Origin: Mytilus edulis
Taxonomy: Eukaryota; Mollusca; Bivalvia; Mytilida; Mytilidae
Assembly (NCBI RefSeq): GCF_963676685.1
Contig: NC_092350.1
Coordinates: 42,255,373 to 42,319,372, forward strand
Direction of reading: 5' to 3'
Length of the DNA: 64,000 nt
Shown: positions 12,415-25,801 of the stretch, one piece after another
How the letters are laid out: every line of letters begins with the position of its first letter
Numbering within the stretch: position 1 is the stretch's first letter
Notes under the pieces: model-generated
Told to the model about the DNA's origin: nothing
The model's input: the letters and a program-made list of their open reading frames with translations, nothing else
Database searches by the model: none
Translations under genes and position numbers: made by a program

Positions 12415-15400
12415 AGATGGCTACCTATCTGACAGAGGAAATGTGCAACGTCGAGGGTCTGGTCCATATGTTTTGTAAAAAGTGCACTTGGTGTTGCGTT
12501 ATGTGAAATTTTATCAGTAATTGATTGTCCTTGAGGAGAATTTTTAGCTGTTTTTTGATTGATTATAGTTGTAAGGATTAATGGTGTGTTTTTCATTTAT
12601 GGTCAGAATCACAAGAAATGTTGTCTCTATTCATTCTATTACCCTTATTGACATTTTTTGTGGGATTTTAAAATTTCTATGAAAATTAAAATTCCCTAGC
12701 ACAGTATTTTTACGAGGCACATTTCCTTTGCCATGTTGACAAAGCAAAAGACATTTGACAACGCTAATGTCTAATGGCATAGGGAAAGATCGTATACTTG
12801 TGGAAAGTTTCTTACTGAATGTACTGTAGTTTGTATAATGGTGTAGGTTCAAGGTTTTAAGCTACTCTGGATAAAGGCAAATATGATATGATTGTGTGTT
12901 AATGTACTTGTACTGTTAGATGAATTTATAATAGATAAAAGAAAATGAACAGTTGCATAAAATGACGAGCTGTCCAGGACTGACTGGATATGGTTCATTT
13001 GTCTCCGTGTTATACAAAGTTGGACATGCAGCTGGTTCCGTTATCGTTCACACATTTACATCATCCTTGCCGTTAGTGACCGTTACGCACAGAGATTGGA
13101 ATTTACGACTGAAATAAACTGTGATAATTTATATCTGACATTAACAATATATCATTGTAAAAATTTATTCTCGAAAAAATTATATTTCATACTGTTAAAT
13201 TAATGTTGAATAATTTTTTTCTGAGTGTTGAAATATCTTAATTACAGCATTACTGTACATACATAGCCTCCATTTATATTTGCCTTTTGTGGTGTTAGGG
13301 AGTAATTTCGTTAAACATTGTTTATTTAGTTGCATTTCATCAAACATCAAAAACAAAATATCAATCAAACAATTCATAACTAAATAAAGTTTTGCAGGAC
13401 TAACAGACATCTTGTGTATGGTAAAGATAAGGCAGGTGATATTTTGAAGGTGAATAATGCCAAAATAGTTCTATGTACAATGCTGTAGTTTCAGGAAAAT
13501 TTACTAATTCAAATATTATGTTTCATATAATGTTTAACTTTTTTTTCACTTTGTCACCATAGGAATAAAAAAAAATATAGTTTATTCTAATATCAATTAG
13601 ATTGAAATGTCTTAAACATTTTCTATAAAGTAACAAATTTTTGTAAAATTAGTTTGGTCATTCCAAAGACAAAAGGAAAAAAATCCATTAAAAATAGACT
13701 TAAACAACCTTTGTGTTGTGTATGACAAAGTGTAAAAAAGTGTACATTATGTTATTATTATAAGGCCAATCAGTATAAGGTAAAGTGTTATAATTTATAT
13801 ACCTTCAACTGTGATAGAATTGTACAAAGTTGTTGTTGGTGATGATATTCTTTATTTAACCTTGTTTATGTTGACCTTGGAGCATGCTTCGATAAAGGAC
13901 ATTGTGAAATAAATGCTTCATTTTCCCAAACTAATTTAAAATCTTGTGGAAAATCTATTGGCATTTTTGTGATGGAAGTTCTCTCTTTGTATGCTTTCAA
14001 AGTTATCATAAACGAGTCAATTCTTGACCTTATATCTTGTTAAAGTTTTTTGTTATATATCTCAAATTATTGGTTTTTAAAAAAGTTTATTTTACAAATT
14101 ACACAACTTTGTATGTGATACTTCAATACTAATTTTTTTAAGTAATACTGCATTTTCTGATGGAAAAAAGTTGATAAAAAGTTAATGAATGTTAAATAAA
14201 AACAAGACTTCCTTTACTCCAACAAAGGAGCACAGAATTGGAACAAACTAAACTTCACTAAAAAGTAGATATAAAAGTGAAATGTTATGTTTTAGAGAGT
14301 CTCTTCTTCTACCTTTTTCATAATATATAAAGATCAAAAGTAAAATAGTATATTTTACTCCCTTCCTTATTTAAAATTACTCAAGCTGCTTAAAACCTTG
14401 TTAGCTATACTCATATTTTGTTTTGTGTTTTTAAACATTTCTGTTAAACTTTGGCCTGAAGTTTGTTTCATAACAGATAAAGCTTTGCAATCATGACCTA
14501 ATTTTGGTAAAATTTATTTTATATCATGCCATTGTCTCAATAAACTTTCAGATATAAGAAATTGGAATGAGAAATTTAATATTTATAGGATAAATGTTGG
14601 TTATCTATACCTGTTTGCAAAGTTTTTTTCTGTAATGAGGCACCATTTACCTTCAACTGTAGCACACTTTAAAAATTGAAACCTAAAACTTTTTTGTAGT
14701 ACAAGTTACAATTTGTATTTTATTTACCAGAAACATTTCTGGTTTTTTTGGAAGTTTTTCTGTTGGTTATGTTAAATTTCTTGTTATTCAACGTAGATTT
14801 GTATAGCACACAGAAAAGTAGTCTTGCACACATTTTGCAGTACACTCGTTGAGTCAATAGTTTTGGTTTCAGTTAATTTCTTGTTATTCTGTTTGTTTTT
14901 TCTGTTTATAGTTAAACTCTTACCTCATGTTTTATCTTTTTTAAGTTTATTGAAAAATCGGCCATTAATCTGAAATTGTCTTTCCGACTTGTAGTTTTCA
15001 GTACTGTGGCTCAGTAACCAAGTGCTGTATGTTCTTTCAAAAACCATGTTTAAGTTGTGTCTATATTTTATCATTTTGTTTTTTCTTCATGTTCAGTTTT
15101 TACATACAAATTAATAATGTATTTTTTGAAAATTCGAAACAGACCACTCATAGATTGTAACATGTTAGCATTGTTTTTCTTTTTACCATTAAGTAGTTTA
15201 TCAAGAACAAAGAAAATAGATTTGAAAAAAATATTGAAATTGTATATCTAAAGTATGCCTTCAGAAAAAATAAAATATGTTATTTGTTATATAAAATGTG
15301 ATGGAAATTTTTGTACCCCAGCTATATTCACATAAGCAAGATAAGGTGAAGACATTTAACTATAAGTTTCAGTTCAACAGTAGAAATAATTGGAAAAGTA

Positions 15401-15861
15401 ACAACAGAATTTTAGCAGTGATGTAAAAGATAATACGGAATATTCATGCGTTGAGTAATATTTTATTTTGTTTTAAACATGGTGATGACTTTTTCTGAAA
15501 TTTAAGTTTGTTAAAACATTAAATTTTAAAAAATGTGTTTACGAGATTTTTTGAAACTGAAGATCATGAACGAAACTATTAATTTAACCTTAACCTTATC
15601 TTAACTGATTTAATGATATCATTGTTTAAGATTAGTTTGTTGATAATGTTAAAATTGTACATTTCACTTGTAATTTTTCATTCTTATTGTTGTTAGGCCG
15701 GGGTACCTTGTTTTAACAATATACATATATATATATTATGGTTTAATTTTATTGGCTATTTGGTTGCTATGTAAACGATAGAAGTGCTATGTTTATTTTT
15801 TCATATAACTAGAATTCTAGATATTCAAGGAATTTTTACCCTGCTTAATACAAGACTGATA
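12415..15861 (+). other. 3' flank of Pur-alpha, probable long 3' UTR
   Basis: AT-rich sequence with several AATAAA signals, for example near 13113, 13908, 14195, 14538 and 15268. No other exon or clear repeat is visible. Which signal ends the transcript cannot be decided from sequence. Confidence 0.5.
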
Positions 15862-17092
15862 TTTTTATGCCCCACCTACGATAGTAGAGGGGCATTATGT
15901 TTTCTGGTCTGTGCGTCCATTCGTCCGTCTGTTCGTTCGTCCGTCTGTTCGTTCGTCCGTTCGTCCGTTCGTCCGTCTGTCCCGCTTCAGGTTAAAGTTT
16001 TTGGTCAAGGTAGTTTTTGATGAAGTTGAAGTCCAATCGACTTCAAACTTGGTACACATGTTCCCTATGATATGATCTTTCTAATTTTAATGCCAAATTA
16101 GAGATTTTACCCCAATTTTACGGTTCACTGATAGAAAATGATAGTGCAAATTTCAGGTTAAAGTTTTTGGCTTCAGGTTAAAGTTTTTGGTCAAGGTAGT
16201 TTTTGATGAAGTTGAAGTCCAATCAACTTGAAACTTAGTATACATGTGCCCTATGATATGATCTTTCTAATTTAAATGCCAAATTAGAGTTTTGACCCCA
16301 ATTTTACGGTTCACTGAACATAGAAAATGATAGTGCAAATTTCAGGTTAAAGTTTTTGGCTTCAGGTTAAAGTTTTTGGTCAAGGTAGTTTTTGATGAAG
16401 TTGAAGTCCAATCAACTTGAAACTTAGTATACATGTGCCCTATGATATGATCTTTCTAATTTAAATGCCAAATTAGAGTTTTGACCCCAATTTTACGGTT
16501 CACTGAACATAGAAAATGATAGTGCAAATTTCAGGTTAAAGTTTTTGGTCAAGGTAGTTTTTGATGAAGTTGAAGTCCAATCAACTTGAAACTTAGTATC
16601 CATGTGCCCTATGATATGATCTTTCTAATTTAAATGCCAAATTAGAGTTTTGACCCCAATTTTACGGTTCACTGAACATAGAAAATGATAGTGCAAATTT
16701 CAGGTTAAAGTTTTTGGCTTCAGGTTAAAGTTTTTGGTCAAGGTAGTTTTTGATGAAGTTGAAGTCCAATCAACTTGAAACTTAGTATACATGTGCCCTA
16801 TGATATGATCTTTCTAATTTAAATGCCAAATTAGAGTTTTGACCCCAATTTTACGGTTCACTGAACATAGAAAATGATAGTGCAAATTTCAGGTTAAAGT
16901 TTTTGGTCAAGGTAGTTTTTGATAAAGTAGAAGTCCAATCAACTTGAAACTTAGTATACATGTTCCCTTTGATAAGATCATTCTAATTTTAATGCCAAAT
17001 TAGAGAATTTATTCCAATTTCACAGTCCTTTAAACATAGAAAATGATAGTGTGAGTGGGGCATCCGTGTACTGTGGACACATTCTTGTTTCC
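15862..17092 (+). repeat. GGGGCAT-family dispersed repeat with a six-copy internal tandem array
   Basis: It opens TATGCCCCACCTACGATAG, runs through a CGTC/CGTT/CTGT tetranucleotide tract (about 15905-15985), then carries six tandem units marked by TTTTTGGTCAAGGTAG at about 16001, 16188, 16376, 16545, 16734 and 16903. It closes with GAGTGGGGCATCCGTGTACT. Spacings are about 187, 188, 169, 189 and 169 bp. The 19-bp difference comes from an extra CAGGTTAAAGTTTTTGGCTT block. Other copies are at 970-1955 (minus) and about 20695-20775 (3' end only). Confidence 0.92.
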
Positions 17093-18445
17093 TTTGAAAA
17101 TATGTTCAAATTTTAAAAGCATTGACACAGATAAATATTAAATCTTTTTTTTAATTTTGATCCTTTAGAGTACCGGTATGTTGGTTGGCTACTTGTTAAA
17201 TTGTAAGTTGATTTTGTGATTGAAAAAAAAATAATAGACATGAAGAAGGGTAAGAATTTCTTGGATAACTGGATATTTTAGTTTTATATGCACAGGGAGG
17301 CTTGGTATAGAACAAGCAAGGAGGACTCTATTGGAAATTAACTCTAATTGACAGGATTAGTCAATTTGAGAGGTATATCACCAGGTTGAAAGGTCAAACT
17401 GATGATATTATTATTTTATTATTATGATGTTTTACAACCTTTTGTTAAATTTTTGTTATTGAAAAGATATATTTATATTTAATAACGGTTATAATAATTT
17501 TGGGCAACTGCAATTTTATCAAACCTTGAAAATTGTAAAGCAAATTTTAACATTGATATAGATACGGTGTAGTGTTGATGTTTGTCAAAAGAGCTTGGTA
17601 GTTTAAAGATGTCAAAATTTGCTTTAGATTTTCACGATGCTGTTATATTCAAGCCACCCTTCATCACTGTAAAAAGGTATATTTATATTTAATTTTTTCA
17701 TATCAAGAGAGAAATTGGATGTGCATGCTTTTTATGAAGTACTGGTTTGCCTGATTACTGTATCACAGGGTTATACATAAGATAGTTATAATTATACTTT
17801 TGGTTTAGTTTGAAATGAGATCAGTTATTAACTTTAGGTTATGTAGCTTATGTTGAATCTAATATGGTAAAAAAATAATTGATATAAAGTTCAAGGTTGT
17901 TATAACTTATAAAAGCAAATATAAAAAATTAAATTCGACACTAACATTTAAAATAAAAGTTTCTCGATTTGAAATGGTTATGATTTATTGAAAATCCTCT
18001 TGATACTGTTAAAACATGTCCTTGTATGCACACTGAAAAATATTGGTAAATATACTTGCCATGCATAGTATTAAAGATAATAGTGCAATAATGATGAAGA
18101 ATTCATGTACAAAATTATTTTTAACATGTGCACAGATTCGGAATTTCATATAAAAATAGAATTAATTGTTTGAATTTGTGAATTGCATTCAGAATTTCAT
18201 ATAAAATATGATCAATTGTACTTGTTTGAATTACAATCTACTAATTGATTGTTTCGTCATTTTACTGTTTTATTTTGTTGAGGAAGCCCTAATCAGTTTT
18301 TATGTTTACCAGTACTTTGTTGTTAAACTTCACTTGTTTTATTGTCTCAAGGAATTGTTACTTTGTTATGTAAAACAACGGCATATTATGAAATATAGAT
18401 TCAATCTTTAGTTTTATTCATTGTGTTTAAAGCCATGTTAGATCA
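17093..18445. other. Non-coding DNA
   Basis: AT-rich. No exon or repeat structure that I can support. Confidence 0.45.
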
Positions 18446-19190
18446 AAAATGAAAACAACACTTCATTAATTTTATCGACTGAATTTCTGGACTTTGATGA
18501 GGATCACTCCAACTGATTTTTTGTAAGCCATGAATGTACAAGAACCAAACAATTGAAGAGATATAGATATAAGGAAGATGTGGTAAGAGTGCCAATGAGA
18601 CAACTCTCCATCCATGTCGCAGAATGTAAAAGTAAACCATTATAGGTCAAAGTACGGTCTTCAAAGTGGAGCCTTGGCTTACCAATCGATATACAATGAA
18701 AACAACAATTCATAAATTTATATCTACTGGATTTAACTATTTGAGGATGACTCCAAACAGAATTTTCGTAAGTCAAGAATGTACAAGAATTGAACAATTG
18801 AAGAGATATACATTGAAAAAAGCCCACTTCATAAATGTCTTGCGAGTGAAGCACTTTTCTTGGTTTACCTTCATTATGAATGTTCAAAACTCATTTTTCT
18901 GAAAGCTAAAGATGTATAAAAATTAAAAAATTTGAGCTATATGACCAAAATTAACCTACAAAACCTGCCAAAGGGAATTGAAACCTTAATCTATAAATTT
19001 ATTAAAGGACTAAATGTGTAAGAAAAAAAATAGTTGAGAAAAATGATTCCATTGTACACAGTAAAAATAACACTTTATTTACCCAATTCTGGATTTACTT
19101 TCATCAGGAACACTTAAACCTAACAATTGAAATCCAAGGAATGGACAAGAGCAAAACACTTGAAAAGCTTTATGAACAAATTGGACCAAA
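18446..19190 (+). repeat. Three degenerate copies of a roughly 120-bp unit
   Basis: Copies lie at about 18446-18566, 18694-18815 and 19062-19185. They share GAAAACAACA, an ACTGGATTT-like block, GAGGATCACTCC and GAACAATTGAAGAGATATA. A short dispersed repeat separates the first two. Open frames here on both strands are repeat shadows. Confidence 0.7.
18563..18683 (+). repeat. Dispersed mussel repeat, GAAGATGTGGTAA family
   Basis: The text runs GGAAGATGTGGTAAGAGTGC, then ATGAGACAACTCTCCATCC, and ends at GCCTTGGCTTA. It corresponds to the 5' part of the copy at 56430-56740. It is inserted between two copies of the 120-bp unit. Confidence 0.8.
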
Positions 19191-19664
19191 AATAAATTGC
19201 CAAATTTATGTAACGGTAAGGTCAACTTTGCCTGTGGGAGTTGGAACCTTGGTTTCTTAATAATTTCTGAATTGATCAACAGAAAACACATCTTTATAAG
19301 ATAATCTTCATCAGGTTTGCTAATATTTGGAATTATAAAAATATATAATGTTTGCCAGGAGAAAAACTAAAAGGGCAAATACAAAACGGCGGCCAATAAT
19401 GGTTGCTGTGGATTCATTATTGTTCGTTGGATACAAATTTTCGTGGATTTAGTGGTTACAGTAGAACCATGAATTTCTATGTCCAATGAATTACAAATGT
19501 TGCATAGAAATATATCCAGACTTTGGCAAAACCACGAAAAAGGCTGATGTAATATGTACATAATAAAATAATAGTACAGATATTACCAAAATATTGGTGG
19601 GCACAACAGCCAACACCAACCTTTCCACTTACAAGTGACTTGAGCATTTGAGTGAACTAACCTC

Positions 19665-20775
19665 ATAAAATAAGATGTGGTATGATTGCCAATGACACTA
19701 ACTCTGCATAAAAAAAAAGAAGTTAGCAACTGTATCGTCTTCAAAAATGAGCAAAACTATACCACATAGCAAGCTGTAAAAGAAATTACTAATGAGAACA
19801 ATTCAAAGGAGAAAACTAAAGGTCTGATCTATGTAAAAATCAACAATCATTCTGTGAGTATAGCATGGTAATACATAGTCTCCTACCGGTTAAAAATTCA
19901 TTGTATTGGAACAAAATTCTTATTTGATCTATAACTTGTCATGGTGTAAAATATATATCAAATATCAAGTCAATATCTTCAAGCATGACAAAAAAATTGT
20001 TGAAAACTGATTATTTAACTCTGCACAAAATCATGAGACTGTAAGAAAATTCAACCTTGAACTGTAACTCGTCATGATCTAACTATATACCAATTATCAA
20101 ATCAATATCTTCAAACATAAAAATAATGTGTGAAAAACTGATTTGCCAGACTGACAGATGGACAAACGGACGAAGTGCAAACCTTAAGTCGGTAGGGGAC
20201 TTATAACCAAAAAATTAATATTATATACACAATACAGAAACATACGACAACCACTGAATGACTGGCTCCTGACTATGGACAGGCATGTACAGAATGTGTT
20301 TGGGTTAACATGTTTGTCGTTGACTTTGAATATTGGTAATAGGTCCACTACAGTTCTCTTAGTGTATACATGTATATCTTGACGACTCATGACATTGATC
20401 TCTTTGTTAGTTATGAACATTGTGTGTTTCCACTTGGGCAAGTTCGATGAGTTGTAGGTCAACTACAAAAGTTCAATACAGGTAATTTAAATAAAAGATA
20501 TACTTATCTGATAAAAGTAAAATAACAAAAATACTGAACTCTGAGGAAAATTCTAAATTGAAAGTCCTGAAGTAAATGGCAAAATCAAAAGCTCAAACAC
20601 ATCATTTGAATGGATAACAACTGTCATATTCCCGACTTGGTATAGGAATTTTCTCATGTTTCTGTATGTCGAAAATGGTGGATTAAACCTGGTGTTATAC
20701 CTAGCTTAACCCCACAGACCACTGAACATACAAAATGATAGTCGGAGTGGGGTATCTGTGTACTATGGGCACATT
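19665..20775 (+). repeat. Composite of old dispersed repeats
   Basis: It begins as a decayed GATGTGGTATGATTGCCAA copy (19670-19850), which resumes near 20225 (AACATACGACAACCACTGAA). Between them lies a roughly 360-bp repeat with two TCAATATCTTCAA blocks and a GACGGATGGAC-like end. At 20640-20775 there is a GACTTGGTATAGG block followed by the 3' end of the GGGGCAT family. No gene is supported. Confidence 0.6.
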
Positions 20776-21525
20776 TGTTTTTATTGCTCTCTTATCAAAG
20801 TATATTAATCCATATCTTTTCAGGCATATTACATAATGCATCAACTGTCCATAGGGAAAATGTATATTAAGTGTCAAACTGATCTTCAAGTTAACTGAAG
20901 GACAAACACACATTAAATGATAGATATGGCAACATTTTTAACCACTCAAAACTAGGCATCAAGACAATGCTCACCTGTTTAGAGCATAACTAATGCTGCA
21001 TGTATAAGGAAGTGGATGTTAGTGGACTATAATCAGTTCTTATGGAAGGGTGGCACAGAATATTTCTTTTACACAAATTAGAATTGTCTAATATATATGG
21101 TATGGCATTGTTCATAGTTGAAGATCATAAAGTAACCTTTAGTTACATCTACATCATTTGGTAGTCTCATTATAAATCACATTCTGTTTAAATTTATAAT
21201 ATGTGAAAATATAAAACTAATAAATGAATCAAATTTTTAAATGGCTGAGTCTCACAGATTTTTTTCTCAAACAATGGTGAATGATCTATAATGAACATTT
21301 GAATAGATATAAACATTAAATGAAAAAATTGACAAATAAATATAAACACTTCCATATTTTCAATGGGAGATGCATAATTTCAACATGTGCACAATTTTCT
21401 TTTAGGTTTCAGGTTGAAAACTATGAGTTGATCATGTTGATTACACAGAATCTGTCTTTTGTTAATTTTGCAGAACAATGGTGCACAATGGGTTTTGAAA
21501 ACAATTTATATTTGAACACAATAAT
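20776..21525. other. Non-coding DNA downstream of the TXNDC9-like gene
   Basis: Probable 3' flank of the minus-strand gene. I see no further exon. Confidence 0.4.
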
Positions 21526-24500
21526 TTAATTCCAATCATTTTCATCCGATTCACAAGTGTCACTGTCGTCATTTTTACTGGATTTTTTAAAACCAAAGAT
21601 TGTCTTTTTAGTTTTGTCTTCCTGTGTACACTGTATTACACCTGAAAATAAAAATACATATACAGTTAAACCATTTCTTTGTTTTTACTCTTCCAAAATA
21701 ACAAAATGTGATAGCAATTGCTGTATTATCATGTATAAACTACTTGACCAACTCTTGCTGATCTTTTATGGAACCACAACTCTAATTAGAATCTTTTTAT
21801 AGCACAATTTGATTGTTTTTTCTTTCCATCATTCTTTTTTAATAGTGATATGTCAAAAATTATTCAAGTTAATGTTTAGGTCAATTTAAGGGGGCCATTT
21901 AATGGTAAGTTTATGATATTTGGCAAGCAGTTTTATTACCATTGGCACATCTAAATCCATGGAGATATTAGGCCCAAACCTTGGTCAAATGAACGGCATG
22001 TGCATGTTTTACATGTTGCATATGCAAAACATAATTCTATGTTAACAACTTTATGCTCTTTTAATTCTGAATGAATTTTCAAACATGCTTTTTCTATCAC
22101 ATTTAAATTAGCTCTTAAAGTACTACATTCAAAAGATAAAAGGGACTTAAAGATGCTGACATAAAAATCTAACATTTTCAATTCATCTGCATTCAAATAA
22201 TTATTGCAATGTAAAACAATTTTACTATGGTAGTTTGTTCCAAAACAAAACTAATACAATATTTTAGATATGAGCAAAAGTAATAATGAATTTGGTTACA
22301 CCCTAACAACAAGTTAAAAGTAGTGCATACTTTTATGCATACTAAGTAGATGCTCTTTTAAACCTTTGTTGCTTGGATGACTGTGTGTTGATTGCTTTAA
22401 GATTTTTATTTTTATCATTTGTTTAATATTAATGTATACCTGTCGCCTCCTTTTATTCATATCTTATGGAAGACTAAATAAATGGAAGATCTGCATAAGA
22501 TATTTTACCTGATATGCCTAACAGGCCTTCTAGTGTACTTGTCTGGAAATCATCTGTGTTTCCCAACTCTTCAAAACCAGTAATCCTGTAGGATAAAAAA
22601 TGTACTGAAAGTAATCTTACTTGGTGATTTTAGAATATGTAAATCCAATTTGATCAAATACATGCATGCATGATAATTGATTGTTTGTTTACGATGGTGA
22701 ATTCTTGAAGGAACAAATAAAATTGTGCTATTATTTCTAATTTTTCACCTTTACAAATGTGTTACAATTCAGTGTGAATCATCCCGAAACCGACTCTAAA
22801 AGAATCCATAGGGTCTTCTCCTTCAATGTATCTGCTATTTGCATAAGTTTCATTCCAACCATCAAGCAAAGGAAAGTCCAAGTTCAATAATTTTTACAAT
22901 TTTTTTCTGTTTTTAGTAACAGTGGCCTTGGCTGTTGTCCCTTATATCAATGGACTTCTTCTCCTAGCAACAGGGCATAAACAGCAATGAAGAAATGAAG
23001 TCTATCGGACTTTTAAATTTGTATCTTGAAACACAAAATATTTGTTATACTATAGTCTTAATTGACTATTTTCATACTACTGACTTTTGACTCCAGTTTA
23101 TATTATTTTTCAACAGGTTACCTACGACATCCTGGGGTTGAAGTCATAAAACTTTGCTCAGTGCTCGGAGCACAAAAATCATGCTCGAAACATGAAATCC
23201 TGCATTTTGATTGGTTGATTTTCGAGTACGAGTACAAAATAATGACTCTAAATTGTTGAGTCCGAGTACAAAATCGTGTCCGAACGTTATATGATCACAA
23301 GGCCTGGTACTCTGTCAATTAAGAGCAAGGTAAAGAAGTAACATCAAGCTTTTAATCTGTACAATTCTTTGGGAAAATAAACTGCTCCATATTTTCTTTA
23401 CACGACAAACTCATTGGAAAATAGTAAAAGGAGTAGGTCCGGTAAGGCCCCTTTTTGGCCCAAAAATATAACAGTTTTACAAAATTGTTAAAATGTAAAC
23501 TTTTAGTTATTTATTGGACAGTTGAATGCTTCTGCTACATAAATATGACCTGTTTTTGACAATACAATGCACATATATCGGGTTGTAGCACCATTAAGTC
23601 ATGCTAAATTACTGAAATCGTCAAAATTCTATCATTTTAGTTAAATTTTAGACGGTTTCCGTGTAAAACGAAAGTGGCCGCATTCGTGTTCATCCTTAAT
23701 ATTGCAATGTAAGTTGTATTTTATGATAATACATAACATATATAAAGGTTGTGGATGAACAAGGATGCGGCCACTTTCATTTTTGACAAAAACAATCTGA
23801 AAAGTGACGTTTTTCGGCATATTTGAGAGATTTTTCATATTTGAGCTTCAATTGGATCGTTTTTAATGACTTAATCAGTTAAAATCTTTCACATAAACTA
23901 ATTGAATCAAGTGAAATAGACACTTAAGTGTTTAAAAAGTGGCCAAAATCTTTCATCAGATGAAACTGAAATTTGAGGCCAAAATGAGTCCTTACCGGAC
24001 CTACTCCTTTCCCCTAAAAACTACACAGATTAAATGTTTGATTTGTCTTATTATGACTACTCTTAATTGAACGACCCCGGATGTCGTAGGTAACTTGTCG
24101 AAAAATTATATAAACCAGAGTAGACAGTCGGTAATATGAAAATAGTCTATTCAAAAACAATCTGTTTAAACATTATTATACATACTTGTCAACAACCTGT
24201 CCATTTATAAAGCAGAATACAGCTGGCAATGTTCTTATCTTTAATTTTTCAACGAAAAACTTGCAAATATCAACATTGATCTTGGCAAACTTTGTCTCAA
24301 AATGTTTGGTAGCAAGTGCCTGTAAAAATAGATAAATATATATAACATTTATGTCAATAGTGTTGTTATATACCCACTAAGGTAACATCTACTGAAATCA
24401 CTGATTGTGGCCTCCCTTTGTATTTTTCCAGAGACAGAAATAGACAGAATCTACAGACACTCATCTTTGAAAAAAATTACCTTAATGCCGTCTCATATTA

Positions 24501-25713
24501 AGGTATAACATTAGTCTATTTTTCACATCAAAGGTTTAAAAAAAAGAGTTAACAAATGACTTCACAATATATGTTTTTATGCATATTTTTTTTTCAAATA
24601 CGAAATTGTGTGTGTCTACCAGCTCAAACATTGAGGTTCCATTAGTGAACAAACCTCTCACCCTCAAAATATGTAAAAGGGAAAAGATCGTTGTGAAATA
24701 AAGCAGAGATTCTATCTTGTCAACAGGACAATTAATTGAGTACCAATGTCATGATTGCAAAAAAAAAAAAAAATTTGAACTAAATCATTGCAATAATTAT
24801 TGATATACCTGTACTAATTTATTACCAATCTTGGGTTTCAAAATAAATTGAAAATTTACTAAATACAGATGAAGTTTCAGAAACAAGTTGTGTTTTTGCA
24901 CACATCAAAGCTACTACAAGTTACAACATACTTCTAAGTGTGTATCCATTATTGCACATCTTCTAAAATCTGAATGATAAAAATGAACAATGCATTTCTT
25001 TTCTGTTGTGGTGAGGTCTAAAAACTTTTTCTCTTCTGTTATTTCTCTGAAAAATAAGATAAACCGGTGAAAGACATTTTTTAATGCAGATTTGTGTAAG
25101 TTAACACACCTGTTGTAATGCAAAAGGAACAATTCTTTAATAATTTGTTTACAATGACAGTGACTACCGTGAAACAAAAAATATAAATACCCAATTTTAA
25201 AAATGCCTGCACTCTGACTTAGTCTCTGTATACTTTTATTTCACATTCTAACTCATAAATTAAAATTTCTTTTCACTTATTTTTTTCTCAATATTTTTTT
25301 AAACTTAAAAATCTCATCTGTCTACTTTTATTACTCTTTAAACTTTTGCAATCTTCGGAAGGAAATACTCTGACTGTTCAGAAATAGGATGTTTTTTGGG
25401 GAAAAAATCTGAAAAATTGCGAATCTGCATGATTTTCATGAGTGTAAAATTGTGTAGTCAGATTATATTTTCAATTAATGAAAACCCTGAACAAAGCTTA
25501 ATATTTATTCAAATGTTCAATATTGTTGATGCATGAAATTTAATTGAAGACATATTCATTTCAGGTTTGTATGTTATATTATCCTTACGTATATTGACCA
25601 TGTTGTTTTTCTTTCATTTCATTAAGATTAACAGCATGTTTTTTCAACATATCAAGACGTGCTTCTCTAATATAGGCAGGAATTTCTGCATTTTCTAGTT
25701 CATCCAGCAGTTC
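21526..25713 (-). CDS. TXNDC9: TXNDC9-like thioredoxin-fold (phosducin-like) protein, N-terminal exon unresolved
   Basis: Exons, in transcript order, are 25713-25589, 25046-24932, 24319-24186, 22585-22509 and 21641-21526. All have GT-AG borders and continuous phase, giving about 188 residues with a TAA stop. The acidic helix ELLDELENAEIPAYIREARL and HGQYTEI lead into a thioredoxin fold: CIVHFYHSDFRRCAIMDTHL, FETKFAKINVDICKFFVEKL, IRTLPAVFCFINGQVVD and GFEELGNTDDFQT. This is the layout of TXNDC9 (APACD), a cofactor of the CCT/TRiC chaperonin. As in that family, the redox CxxC is absent and a lone cysteine remains in the RRC position. The C-terminal tail is acidic (DDSDTCESDENDW), like the human SDSDDD end. 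It is more divergent from human TXNDC9 than I would expect of an orthologue, so it may be a paralogue. Two introns carry mobile elements. Confidence 0.87.
23063..24148. mobile_element. Compound foldback element inside a TXNDC9-like intron
   Basis: The left arm (GACTATTTTCATACTACTGA onward to CATCCTGGGGT, 23063-23138) pairs with the reverse complement at 24073-24148. Pairing resumes further in (CAATTAAGAG and TTTTAATCTGT blocks). The left arm carries about 170 extra bases (roughly 23140-23313) not present in the right arm. A second inverted-repeat element occupies the centre. No transposase is visible. Confidence 0.8.
23430..24007. mobile_element. 578-bp inverted-repeat element nested in the foldback
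   Basis: It starts GGAGTAGGTCCGGTAAGG and ends with the exact reverse complement. Extending by AAA/TTT gives slightly longer arms. Its core holds another inverted pair, GAAAGTGGCCGCATTCGTGT (about 23669) against GGATGCGGCCACTTTC (about 23763). It is non-coding; the 65-codon minus-strand frame across it is a shadow. Confidence 0.85.
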
Positions 25714-25801
25714 CTGAAACAACAATACAGATTTTATTTCACTGCATACAATAAATGAACATGAAGAGAAAAAGTAAAAGCCAATTTGTTACACTGTCTT
25801 A

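Noticed and set aside
18504..18902. 127-codon minus and 78-codon plus open frames
   Set aside because: Both cross the boundary between a dispersed mussel repeat and the 120-bp repeat units, so they are composite artefacts.
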